A DNA stretch of 16,975 nt, taken from NCBI GenBank assembly GCA_004525685.1, contig SPBW01000029.1:1-16975 (forward strand), written 5' to 3'. The notes under the pieces were generated by a model. It was given only the letters and a program-made list of their open reading frames with translations. It was not told where the DNA came from and ran no database searches. How positions within the stretch are numbered: position 1 is the stretch's first letter; each line of letters begins with the position of its first letter. This document shows positions 7,253 through 14,601 of this stretch, in pieces. The position numbers and the translations under genes were made by a program. The DNA is from Candidatus Atribacteria bacterium. GTDB taxonomy: Bacteria > Bipolaricaulota > Bipolaricaulia > UBA7950 > UBA9294.

Positions 7253-10200
7253 ATGTTGGCGCGCAATCCTAAGGTTCAGAAGACAGCCATGATCGCCGTG
7301 CTTGCGGTCATCCTCGTTGGACTCAGCGGATGGTCCGTTGAGGTCAGTCTTCTGTCCACACCCAAAGAAGGATCTCCTGGATCGTTTGTGACACATGTGT
7401 TTGCGATTGCCAATGACTCCGCGATTCCACAAACCTACTCTCTTGATTTCGCAGCTCCGGCCGGATGGGGTCTTCTGGGCGCGCCAACCTCGATTGCCCT
7501 ACAGCCGGATGAAGAAGGAACGCTATTCGTGACCATCACCATCCCTTCTGCAGCAGAGGCGAGAGACTACAATGTGACACTAACAGTCGTATCGCAATCC
7601 GACCCACTCGATCAAGGTGTCAGCTCGGGAATCGTCTCCGTCGCACCAAGAAACGAGATCGAGTTGCTCGCACCAACAGGAGCAAGTATTGCACCTGGAC
7701 ATGCCATCACGTACGAATTCGTGCTCTTAAATCGCGGCAACATGCAAGATTCATTCACGATTGCCGCTACGTCCTCTCTCGGGCTTCCCGTCGCCCTGTC
7801 ACACACAGCCGTCGAACTGGCCCCACAAGAGACATTGACGTTCACTGCCTTGATCGAGATACCCATCGGAACGCAATCAGGACGCGATGCGCTTGCCGTG
7901 ATTGCGAAATCAGCTCTTTTTGAGAGTGTCGATGCAGATGCCGTGGTGTTCACGACCGTGTTGCCGCCTGCGCCTGATGCCGTTGGCGGCACCGTGATGG
8001 AAGAATTGCCAGCACGGATTCGCCTATCGATCGACAAGAACGTGATGACCGGCGTTTTCGATAGCCAACTCACGTTCTCGACGTCTGGACAGATCCTTGG
8101 TGGCTACTTCTCCTCATTCTTCAGTCTGCTGGACCCGTTTGGCCCATCTCTGGCCGAAATCAGCTCCTTCTCCATGCTGTATCGCCGCAGCCCCATCACA
8201 TTCTCCATTGGCAACGTCTCGCAGAGCCTGACAGATCTGTTGCGGCTTTCGTGCACAGGAGGGTCACTCAAGGTTGATTCAGAGTACTACGACCTGTCGA
8301 TCATTGGAGGCGGTAGCAGCGGCGAAACGCGTTTCGCCGGGCACTTCGCACTCGGCCCTGACGTAGCCAATGTGGGCATCGGCTATCTGGGCATCCGGGA
8401 CGGGCTGTCGGTCTCTGAATCCATCTGGACAGCAACAGCCCATGCCGAGCCACTGGAAGACTGGACGCTAACGCTTGAGGGGAGTCTCGGATTGGATGGG
8501 CCGCTGACAAGTCGCGCCCTCTTCTTCAATACCACCATCGATGCTTCAGTCTATTTCTTCAGCGGGAGCGCATTCTCTGTAGGGACATACTTTCCCGGAC
8601 AGCGCGCCGATTCTGCAGGAATCGAGGTCTCTCAGCGTCTCAGACTGGATGCGCTGTCTCTGAGCGCCTCATTGTCCCATGAATGGGACAATGTCGTGCG
8701 CGATCCGTTGGAGCAGACGCGAATCCAAGATGACTTGGGCTTCAATCTCAGTACCACACCTCTGGAAGATGGCCCAACCTTGTCCACAACAATCGATTTC
8801 TCGTGGGATCGATATGCAGACCTGTCCCTGAAGAGCGATCTGTCGACCCTCTTCTCCGCCAGCATGACAGAGACGGGCGGCCCCTTCCCCTATTCGCTCT
8901 CAGGTAAGGTTCTTGAGCAAATGGATCATGTCCTCGGATCGCATGTGCGATCGACAACGTATGCTCAAGGTGTTGGTCTGTCTGTCGACGACTTCTACTT
9001 GTTCTTCCAGATGACTGAGAATCAAAGCCTAAACGTCGTTACAGACACGCCGCTTTCCTCATCCTCAGACTTCTCGTTGCGTTTCCGTCCTGAGACTGCG
9101 CTCCATGAGGCCTCGATCACCTTCCGAAACACACTCGATGATTTTGATCTGTCCGCATCGCTCTACATTCAGTTCACAGACGATCTCGACATCGTGTTTG
9201 ATGGATCGATATCCTGGGATCGTCATGATTCAAGCGCGATCGGTTTTGGATGGGGAATCGCTTTCAATGCCAACGTGGCCCTTCCCCTTCCGTTCTTGGT
9301 TACCAAGGGACGTATTGAAGGGCGCGCGTTCATCGATCGCGACGGTGATGGCCTCTACGGTTTAAATGACGATCCGGCAGGCACAATTGTCATCGGAGCG
9401 GGGCAATCCAAGGTATCCACAGATGCCGACGGCTACTTCCGCTTCCCTCCCTTCTATCCTGGCAGTGTCGGGCTCAGCGCAGAAGAGCTTCCTCTTGACG
9501 CCGCCGCTGGAGCGCCCATTCCTGTGGAAGTCATTGCTGGAGTGACGATCTGGATCGATGTCGCACTCGCGCCCGTCTCTGTACTGACAGGCGAGGTATT
9601 CGAGGATTCGAGCAAGGATGGCATGAGAGACGCTGATGAGGGCGGGTTCTCCCAGGTGCGCGTGACCCTTCAGTCAAGCGCAGATGGAAGCATCGTCGAC
9701 GCAATCACGGATCTGTCTGGGAACTTCTCGATGACCGACATTCTTCCGGGATCGTACACGCTGTCTGTAGACGCCAATTCGCTCCCAGAGCGCTTTGAGT
9801 TCACAACGGCACAGAGCATCGACATCGTGATCGCAGCGCAACCGCCTGCCCCGATCTCATGGGGCGGATTCGTCAAAGAGCGGGAGGTCATCATCACCCT
9901 CCAACCTCCCACAGCGGACTTCACCTATGCTCCCACAGCGGTCGTTGCGGGGATGGCCGTTGCCTTCGATGGCACGGATTCATTCGACTTCGATGGAACG
10001 ATCGTTTCGTATGGTTGGGACTTCAATAGTGACCGCATCATCGATTCGACCCAATCCATGGCCAGCTTCACTTTCCAGCAGCCTGGAAACTTCGATGTTG
10101 CGCTCACAGTGACAGACGACTCGGGCAATGAAGACACGGTCATCACTTCGGTCACCGTCTCGCAGGCCATAACAACCAACGTGTCATTCCAGCCTCCGAT

Positions 10201-11989
10201 CGCCGAGTTCTTCTACATGCCTGCAGGGCCGAAGACTGGAGAGACAGTCCTGTTCAATGGCTCCAGTTCATCAGACTTCGACGGCGCGATTACGGCCTAT
10301 GTCTGGGACTTCAATGAAGATGGAGAGCCTGATGCCACAGCATCCGTCGCTTCGCACATCTTCCTCACCCCCGGCACAGTCCAGGTTTCACTGCGTGTCA
10401 CAGATGATGGCGGGAATACGGATTCGGTGAGCTACCCCATCGTCATTTCCGGTGCCGCGCAGCCTCCCTCCACTGCCCCATCATCCGCTGCACTTCCCAT
10501 CGCCGATTTCCAGTTCTCGCCGACCGCGCCTGCGCCGGGGGTGCAGATCACACTCAATGGCACGTCCTCACTGGATCTTGATGGTGTCATTGTCGCCTTT
10601 GCCTGGGATTTTGGCAGCGATGGCGTAATCGACTCCTCATCCCCCCTTGCACAGACTTCGTTTGGCGAGGCAGGCACCTTCAGCATCACCCTAACTGTGA
10701 CAGACAACGATGGAAACACGGACACAATTACACGATCCGTGACTGTGGCCGGCGCCCCCCAGCCCGTCGAGCAGCCTGGAGACCAGCCCCTTCCCCAGAC
10801 TGACGTGCAGCCAGTCATTCCGGGAGTCGTGCCTCCAATAGCCGACTTCGCGTACCTGCCAGCCAATCCAGACGCAGGAGCCATCATCCTGTTCAATGGA
10901 ACACTGTCATCAGATCTTGATGGACGGATTGTCTCGTTCTCCTGGGACTTTGATGCAGATGGCGTGGAAGATTCTCACGCAGCCATTGTCGACCACAGAT
11001 ACCCCGATGATGGAATCTATCCCGTATCGCTGACAGTCACGGATGACTCAGGTAGCTCTGATACGATCACGCTGCAAGTTGTGATTGGAGATGGAGGACC
11101 CGTCGCACCCGTGCCAGCCCCTGTAACACAAATCCCTCCCATTGCCGATTTCGAGTACTCGCCCGCCAATCCTCAGACGGGGAGCCTTGTGTTATTCAAT
11201 GGGACACTGTCCACAGATCTTGATGGGCGAATCGCAACCTACAGATGGGATTTTGACGGTGACGGATCGGCCGATTCGACGGCCGCGATAGCGGAATATA
11301 CCTACATTGCAGTGGGTTCATACGATGCATCCCTAACTGTGACGGACAATGCGGGAGGTGCTGACACGCTGACGCTCCAGATTGACGTCCAGGCACAGGT
11401 TGTCGCACAACCTCCAGCAGTCTCGTTGCTGCCGCTGGCTGACTTCGAGTTCTCGCCAACTGAGCCATCGGCAGGAGAGTTGGTGCTGTTCAACGGTCTG
11501 GTGTCAACAGACCCTGATGGAGAGATTATCGCCTATGCTTGGGATTTCGATGGTGATACGCTCATCGATTCCACAGAGGGTTTCGCAGAGCACGTCTTCG
11601 CGGATGCTGGAACATACAACGTCTCTCTCACCGTCACAGATGACTCAGACGGCTCCGACACGTTCACCCAGGTCGTTCTTGTTGAATTCAAGGCAGCTTT
11701 GCCACCCTCGCCACCTTCCTCGTTCCAACCTCCGGTTGCCGACTTCTCGTATATGCCGTCTCATCCCACTGCAGGCGAGCTGGTTCTGTTCAATGGCACG
11801 TTATCCTGGGATTTCGATGGCGAAATCGTTGCCTACTCCTGGGACTTCAATAACGATGGATCTAGAGATGCCGACACGGCTTTCGCCGAACACTTCTTCC
11901 CGACACCGGGATCGATCACGGTATCTCTAACCGTGACTGATGACTCTGGCGCGTCGGACACGTTAAGCATTCCTATTGAAGTAGAGTAA
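7253..11989 (+). CDS. Giant exported modular protein: NEW3-like, beta-barrel-like, TTR-like and seven PKD domains
   Basis: A 1578-residue exported protein of unknown function. A basic N-terminus (MLARNPKVQK) and a hydrophobic stretch to about residue 25 form a signal peptide, probably cut near residue 28. Next come two NEW3-like Ig domains (about 32-137 and 140-235). Residues about 250-690 show many alternating hydrophobic/polar strands with aromatic residues, resembling an outer-membrane or usher-like barrel. Two transthyretin/SdrD_B-like domains follow (about 685-780 and 777-870), the first with DRDGDGLYGLNDD. Seven PKD domains run from 885 to the end. No LPXTG, PEP-CTERM or C-terminal membrane helix is present. 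The start is uncertain: ATG 7253 keeps the basic n-region but lacks a clear Shine-Dalgarno; GTG 7223 falls inside a palindrome; ATG 7289 loses the basic residues. A surface-display or adhesion role is an inference. The exported multidomain reading is solid, the barrel much less so. Confidence 0.82.
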   Translation: MLARNPKVQKTAMIAVLAVILVGLSGWSVEVSLLSTPKEGSPGSFVTHVFAIANDSAIPQTYSLDFAAPAGWGLLGAPTSIALQPDEEGTLFVTITIPSAAEARDYNVTLTVVSQSDPLDQGVSSGIVSVAPRNEIELLAPTGASIAPGHAITYEFVLLNRGNMQDSFTIAATSSLGLPVALSHTAVELAPQETLTFTALIEIPIGTQSGRDALAVIAKSALFESVDADAVVFTTVLPPAPDAVGGTVMEELPARIRLSIDKNVMTGVFDSQLTFSTSGQILGGYFSSFFSLLDPFGPSLAEISSFSMLYRRSPITFSIGNVSQSLTDLLRLSCTGGSLKVDSEYYDLSIIGGGSSGETRFAGHFALGPDVANVGIGYLGIRDGLSVSESIWTATAHAEPLEDWTLTLEGSLGLDGPLTSRALFFNTTIDASVYFFSGSAFSVGTYFPGQRADSAGIEVSQRLRLDALSLSASLSHEWDNVVRDPLEQTRIQDDLGFNLSTTPLEDGPTLSTTIDFSWDRYADLSLKSDLSTLFSASMTETGGPFPYSLSGKVLEQMDHVLGSHVRSTTYAQGVGLSVDDFYLFFQMTENQSLNVVTDTPLSSSSDFSLRFRPETALHEASITFRNTLDDFDLSASLYIQFTDDLDIVFDGSISWDRHDSSAIGFGWGIAFNANVALPLPFLVTKGRIEGRAFIDRDGDGLYGLNDDPAGTIVIGAGQSKVSTDADGYFRFPPFYPGSVGLSAEELPLDAAAGAPIPVEVIAGVTIWIDVALAPVSVLTGEVFEDSSKDGMRDADEGGFSQVRVTLQSSADGSIVDAITDLSGNFSMTDILPGSYTLSVDANSLPERFEFTTAQSIDIVIAAQPPAPISWGGFVKEREVIITLQPPTADFTYAPTAVVAGMAVAFDGTDSFDFDGTIVSYGWDFNSDRIIDSTQSMASFTFQQPGNFDVALTVTDDSGNEDTVITSVTVSQAITTNVSFQPPIAEFFYMPAGPKTGETVLFNGSSSSDFDGAITAYVWDFNEDGEPDATASVASHIFLTPGTVQVSLRVTDDGGNTDSVSYPIVISGAAQPPSTAPSSAALPIADFQFSPTAPAPGVQITLNGTSSLDLDGVIVAFAWDFGSDGVIDSSSPLAQTSFGEAGTFSITLTVTDNDGNTDTITRSVTVAGAPQPVEQPGDQPLPQTDVQPVIPGVVPPIADFAYLPANPDAGAIILFNGTLSSDLDGRIVSFSWDFDADGVEDSHAAIVDHRYPDDGIYPVSLTVTDDSGSSDTITLQVVIGDGGPVAPVPAPVTQIPPIADFEYSPANPQTGSLVLFNGTLSTDLDGRIATYRWDFDGDGSADSTAAIAEYTYIAVGSYDASLTVTDNAGGADTLTLQIDVQAQVVAQPPAVSLLPLADFEFSPTEPSAGELVLFNGLVSTDPDGEIIAYAWDFDGDTLIDSTEGFAEHVFADAGTYNVSLTVTDDSDGSDTFTQVVLVEFKAALPPSPPSSFQPPVADFSYMPSHPTAGELVLFNGTLSWDFDGEIVAYSWDFNNDGSRDADTAFAEHFFPTPGSITVSLTVTDDSGASDTLSIPIEVE
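9905..11986 (+). repeat. Seven tandem PKD-domain repeats in the giant protein
   Basis: Seven units of about 83-87 residues begin at 9905, 10193, 10493, 10832, 11135, 11429 and 11729. Most open with a P-[PL]-x-A-[DE]-F core, carry FNG(T/S)xS(S/T)D.DG, then WDF followed by an aspartate-rich loop, and close with SLTVTD or a close variant. Proline-rich linkers separate some units, the longest between units 3 and 4. Units 4-7 look more alike than units 1-3, suggesting stepwise duplication. PKD domains usually act as rigid extracellular spacers or binding modules. The array ends exactly at the stop codon. Confidence 0.92.
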
Positions 11990-12138
11990 CGACCTATCCC
12001 GAAGCTCTCTACCAAGCTAGGGAATTGACTTTCACACTTGCAACTGCCCCGAACCCTCGGGTACCATTCGGCGGCTCGGCGGAAAACTCGCGTGCTCACG
12101 CACCAACCGTCGAGAATCGTTGTATCGGGAGGGTGGGA
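11990..12138 (+). promoter_or_regulatory. Leader and probable promoter region of the Mbh/Mrp operon
   Basis: This 149-bp gap is the only space before eleven closely packed genes, so their promoter should lie here. The best -35/-10 candidate is TTGCAA (12038-12043) with TACCAT (12062-12067) at an 18-bp spacing, each matching consensus at four of six positions, which is weak. CCCGA-ACCC-TCGGG (12048-12061) can form a small perfect 5-bp stem. There is no obvious terminator for the preceding gene. Confidence 0.35.
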
Positions 12139-12663
12139 ATGCTTGCATTCTTTGTCACTGCCATCGTTGCATTCATCTTCTATCTTTCGCTGACCTTTGG
12201 CAGCGGAACGATTGGAGCATGGAGCATCGAGGAATGGATTTCGGGCGCAGTCCTTTCCCTCATCGTCGGAGCCATCGCCGGACGCGTCGCGTTCGATCAC
12301 AAACGACAAGGCAAGAAGAGTTCGCTTCGTATGCTGAATCCTCTTCGCTGGTTGCTGTTTCTTGTCTATTTGATCGGACCGTTTCTCTGGGCCATGGCCA
12401 AGGCCAATCTCGACGTTGCCTATCGAGTCATTACTGGCAAGATTCGTCCTGGAATCGTTCGTATCAGCCCCGGGCTGACGACCGACTTCGGGATCACCTT
12501 GCTGGCAAACTCGATTACGCTAACGCCTGGCACGCTGTCCGTCGATGTGGATGAGGAGAGCGGAGATCTGTTCGTGCATTGGATCAACGTCAAGGAGACG
12601 GATCCGTCCGCGAAGGCGGTCTGTGGATCATTCCCTGACTGGGCAAGGAGGATCGCGGAATGA
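12139..12663 (+). CDS. mrpE: MrpE/MnhE-type antiporter subunit (MbhA position)
   Basis: A 174-residue membrane protein of the MrpE family, a small subunit of the Na+/H+ exchange module of Mrp antiporters and of Mbh-type hydrogenases. Hydrophobic segments lie at about 3-20, 34-50 and 70-88. The family core LLANSITLTPGTLSVDV (121-137) and the following LFVHWI are clear. ATG 12139 is chosen because GGGAGGG lies about 4 bases upstream; an in-frame TTG at 12025 would add 38 soluble residues that resemble no MrpE. It is the first gene of the operon and overlaps the MrpF gene by four bases (ATGA). The subunit probably supports assembly or stability of the antiporter module; no ion-conducting residue is evident. 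Confidence 0.93.
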   Translation: MLAFFVTAIVAFIFYLSLTFGSGTIGAWSIEEWISGAVLSLIVGAIAGRVAFDHKRQGKKSSLRMLNPLRWLLFLVYLIGPFLWAMAKANLDVAYRVITGKIRPGIVRISPGLTTDFGITLLANSITLTPGTLSVDVDEESGDLFVHWINVKETDPSAKAVCGSFPDWARRIAE

Positions 12664-12929
12664 TCATCGAACCGATGGTGTTCTTCATCGTCGCGGCCTG
12701 CTTCGCGTTCTTCGTGCTGTTCAGCCTTCTAAGAATCGGACTGGGTCCGACTGTCGGCGACCGCGTCGTCGGGCTGGACACACTCAATACGTTGGTTGTT
12801 GCTTCGATGATCGTCTTGGGAGCGGCCTTTGATCAGGTCGTCTTTGTTGACGTTGCCATCATCTACGCGCTGCTGTCGTTTGTCGGAACGCTGTATGTCG
12901 CTCGCTACTTGGAGGGGGAACTGCAATGA
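12660..12929 (+). CDS. mrpF: MrpF/MnhF-type antiporter subunit (MbhB position)
   Basis: An 89-residue protein with three membrane helices (about 6-26, 38-58, 62-84), the usual size for MrpF. The family signature GPTVGDRVVGLDTLN (29-43) is present with D34, R35 and D40, in the region where conserved acidic residues of MrpF are thought to take part in sodium handling. The start ATG is the ATGA overlap with the MrpE gene; translation is probably coupled. In Mbh-type complexes the equivalent subunit, MbhB, sits with MbhA and MbhC in the sodium-translocating part of the membrane arm. Confidence 0.94.
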   Translation: MIIEPMVFFIVAACFAFFVLFSLLRIGLGPTVGDRVVGLDTLNTLVVASMIVLGAAFDQVVFVDVAIIYALLSFVGTLYVARYLEGELQ

Positions 12930-13261
12930 ACATACTCCTTTATGTCCTGCTTGGGATCGGGGTCTTGTTCAACGGACTGGGTGCAATCGCACTCCTTCGT
13001 TTTCCCGACATCTATACGCGCCTTCACGGCGCGACCAAATGCACGACCTTCGGCTCGCTGTTCACCGCCCTGGGTGTAATTGTCTATGGATTCGCCCGTG
13101 GAGGAGCGCAATACAATACGCTGGCCATTCACGTCATCATCGCCTTGATCGCACTATTGGTGACCAACCCGACGGGATCGCATGCCATCGCCCGCGCGGC
13201 GTACCGCAGTGGAATCAAGCCGGTCGGTGCCGTCGTAGACAAACTGGAGGATCAATCATGA
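12926..13261 (+). CDS. mrpG: MrpG/MnhG-type antiporter subunit (MbhC position)
   Basis: A 111-residue protein with three membrane helices (about 4-24, 40-60, 66-85). The MrpG signature RFPDIYTRLHGATKCTTFG (25-43) is complete, including P27, D28, R32, H34 and K38. A strong GGAGGGGG lies about 7 bases before ATG 12926, which overlaps the MrpF stop as ATGA. MrpG works in the small-subunit sodium/proton module next to MrpE and MrpF; in the Mbh complex it corresponds to MbhC. Length and motif are normal for the family, with no sign of damage. Confidence 0.94.
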   Translation: MNILLYVLLGIGVLFNGLGAIALLRFPDIYTRLHGATKCTTFGSLFTALGVIVYGFARGGAQYNTLAIHVIIALIALLVTNPTGSHAIARAAYRSGIKPVGAVVDKLEDQS

Positions 13262-13509
13262 TCGTACAAAGCATCCTTCATGTCGTCGTGCTCGTACTCA
13301 TCGTGATCGGGGCTGCCTTGGCCGTTTGGTTCAAAGACCTGCTCTCATCAGTACTCGCTCTTGCGGCTGCCAGCTTGCTGGTCGCCCTTGAGTTCTACTT
13401 GTTGCAGGCGCCGGACGTGGCTATTGCAGAAGCTGGCATCGGAGCTGCGCTAACAACGGCGATCTACATCATCGCCATTCGACGCACGGCCCGAAAGGAG
13501 GAGGAATGA
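13258..13509 (+). CDS. mbhD: DUF4040 membrane subunit (MbhD-type, MrpA C-terminal-like)
   Basis: An 83-residue protein with three predicted membrane helices (about 5-23, 28-48, 56-74). It carries the DUF4040/MbhD signature LQAPDVAIAEAGIGAAL (49-65), which in classical Mrp systems lies in the C-terminal part of MrpA. Here it is a separate gene, as in mbh operons. In the Mbh structure this subunit lies in the proton path between the antiporter and hydrogenase halves; E58 in AEAG is the likely key acidic residue by homology. GGAGG lies about 7 bases before ATG 13258, which overlaps the MrpG stop as ATGA. The same frame is open further upstream, but those residues overlap MrpG and are not needed. 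Confidence 0.9.
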   Translation: MIVQSILHVVVLVLIVIGAALAVWFKDLLSSVLALAAASLLVALEFYLLQAPDVAIAEAGIGAALTTAIYIIAIRRTARKEEE

Positions 13510-13781
13510 GAAAGGTAGCACTCTTCGTCGCGTTCTTGTTTGTCGGCGCATTCCTTCTTCTTGGCGTTGCCGACATGCGACCTTTTGGTGAGCCTCAGAT
13601 CGCCGACATGGATGACTATTACATCGCGAATACGCAGAGAGAAGTCGCTGTCAACAATGTCGTCACAGCCGTGGTGTTCGACTACCGCGGATTTGACACG
13701 CTGGGCGAAGCCACTGTGCTGTTCGCAGCCGTTGTCGGCATTCTAGCTCTATTCCGGAAGCCTCGGGAGGACGAACGATGA
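13506..13781 (+). CDS. mbhE: MbhE-type subunit (MrpA/MrpB-junction-like)
   Basis: A 91-residue membrane protein with two hydrophobic segments (about 4-22 and 66-83) joined by a polar loop. The conserved block NVVTAVVFDYRGFDTLGEA (51-69) is the hallmark of the MbhE family, equivalent to the last part of MrpA or the N-terminal part of fused MrpB. E68 in the LGEA motif is conserved in the family and probably lies on the proton route by homology. A very strong ribosome site (AAGGAGGAGG) precedes ATG 13506, which overlaps the MbhD stop as ATGA. A separate short MbhE gene in this position supports an mbh-type operon over a canonical seven-gene mrp operon. Confidence 0.88.
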   Translation: MRKVALFVAFLFVGAFLLLGVADMRPFGEPQIADMDDYYIANTQREVAVNNVVTAVVFDYRGFDTLGEATVLFAAVVGILALFRKPREDER

Positions 13782-14254
13782 AGAACAACGGAATGTCAAT
13801 CATCGTACGTACGGTTACCCGATTCGTGTATGGCTTGATCATCCTGTTCGGGTTCTATGTCATCATGCACGGGCATCTTTCCCCAGGCGGAGGATTCCAG
13901 GGTGGTGCAGTGGTCGCAAGCGCATTTGCATTGCTGCTTGTAGCTTTTGGCTCTACAGGGCTCAAGGGACGCCTCAATCTGCACTGGCTGCAGACGATGG
14001 AAGAAGTCGGCGCACTGTCGTTCCTGGCGCTCGCGTTCCTGGGCATTGGAACGGCCTTCTTCTACAACCTGTTTGCCAACTCCGGCGGATTCTTGTTCGG
14101 TGCCTCGGTCCCCACTGGATCCAATGCTGGCGTATTCGCAGCAGGAGGCCTCGTGCCTCTGATGAATTGGGCCGTCGGACTGAAGGTCATGACCGGCATT
14201 GCTGCAATCGTGATCATCATGCTTGTCGGATCTCGGAAGGAGGAGACCGAATGA
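13778..14254 (+). CDS. mrpB: MrpB/MnhB-type antiporter subunit (MbhF position)
   Basis: A 158-residue protein with four membrane helices (about 16-31, 43-59, 74-94, 126-152), matching MnhB domains. The signature HGHLSPGGGFQGGAV (31-45) is intact; its histidines and glycine-rich turn are the most conserved feature of the family. GGGAGG lies about 7 bases before ATG 13778, and the start overlaps the MbhE stop as ATGA; an internal ATG six codons in has no better ribosome site. In the Mbh complex this is MbhF, which packs against the MrpC- and MrpD-like subunits in the sodium/proton exchange module. Confidence 0.94.
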   Translation: MKNNGMSIIVRTVTRFVYGLIILFGFYVIMHGHLSPGGGFQGGAVVASAFALLLVAFGSTGLKGRLNLHWLQTMEEVGALSFLALAFLGIGTAFFYNLFANSGGFLFGASVPTGSNAGVFAAGGLVPLMNWAVGLKVMTGIAAIVIIMLVGSRKEETE

Positions 14255-14601
14255 ATATTGGGAACCTCCCGTTTGTTGTTGCCGCGTTGCTCGTCTTGTT
14301 CGGGCTCTATACGTTCTTGTTCAAGCGGAACCTGATCAAACTCGTGATTGGAATCACGCTGATTGAGACAGGCGTGAACCTTTTCCTGGTCACTCTCGGA
14401 TACCGAACAGACGGGATCTCACCCATCTACACGTTCGCGCCGGAGGCTCAGAAGATGGTTCTGCCCACTCCGCAGGCCCTGACGCTGACGAGTATCGTCA
14501 TCGGACTGGCGACCACGGCTCTCTTGCTTTCGTTTGCCGTGTTTATTCATCGTCACTACGGCACCCTCGATGTTCGAAAAGTGAAGGAGCTGAAGGGATG
14601 A
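14251..14601 (+). CDS. mrpC: MrpC/NuoK-like antiporter subunit (MbhG position)
   Basis: A 116-residue NuoK-like protein with three membrane helices (about 5-24, 29-49, 82-107). It carries K25, K30 and the conserved glutamate E39 in LIETGVNLF, the counterpart of the essential NuoK acidic residue, on the proton path. The LPTPQALTLTSIVIG segment (76-90) is typical of MrpC. ATG 14251 has GGAAGGAGGAG about 6 bases upstream and overlaps the MrpB stop as ATGA; a longer in-frame reading from 14167 would overlap MrpB heavily and is rejected. In Mbh-type complexes this subunit (MbhG) lies next to the MrpD homologue. Confidence 0.93.
   Translation: MNIGNLPFVVAALLVLFGLYTFLFKRNLIKLVIGITLIETGVNLFLVTLGYRTDGISPIYTFAPEAQKMVLPTPQALTLTSIVIGLATTALLLSFAVFIHRHYGTLDVRKVKELKG

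Noticed and set aside
11382..11930. 182-residue plus frame inside the PKD array
   Set aside because: It is a frame-shifted shadow created by the repeated PKD coding sequence; its Ser/Arg-rich translation has no domain.
12025..12138. Longer MrpE start at TTG 12025
   Set aside because: The 38 extra residues are soluble and unlike MrpE, and ATG 12139 has a strong ribosome site.
12829..13257. N-terminal extension of the DUF4040 frame
   Set aside because: It would overlap MrpF and MrpG, and its Arg/Cys-rich residues are not membrane-like; ATG 13258 fits the operon pattern.
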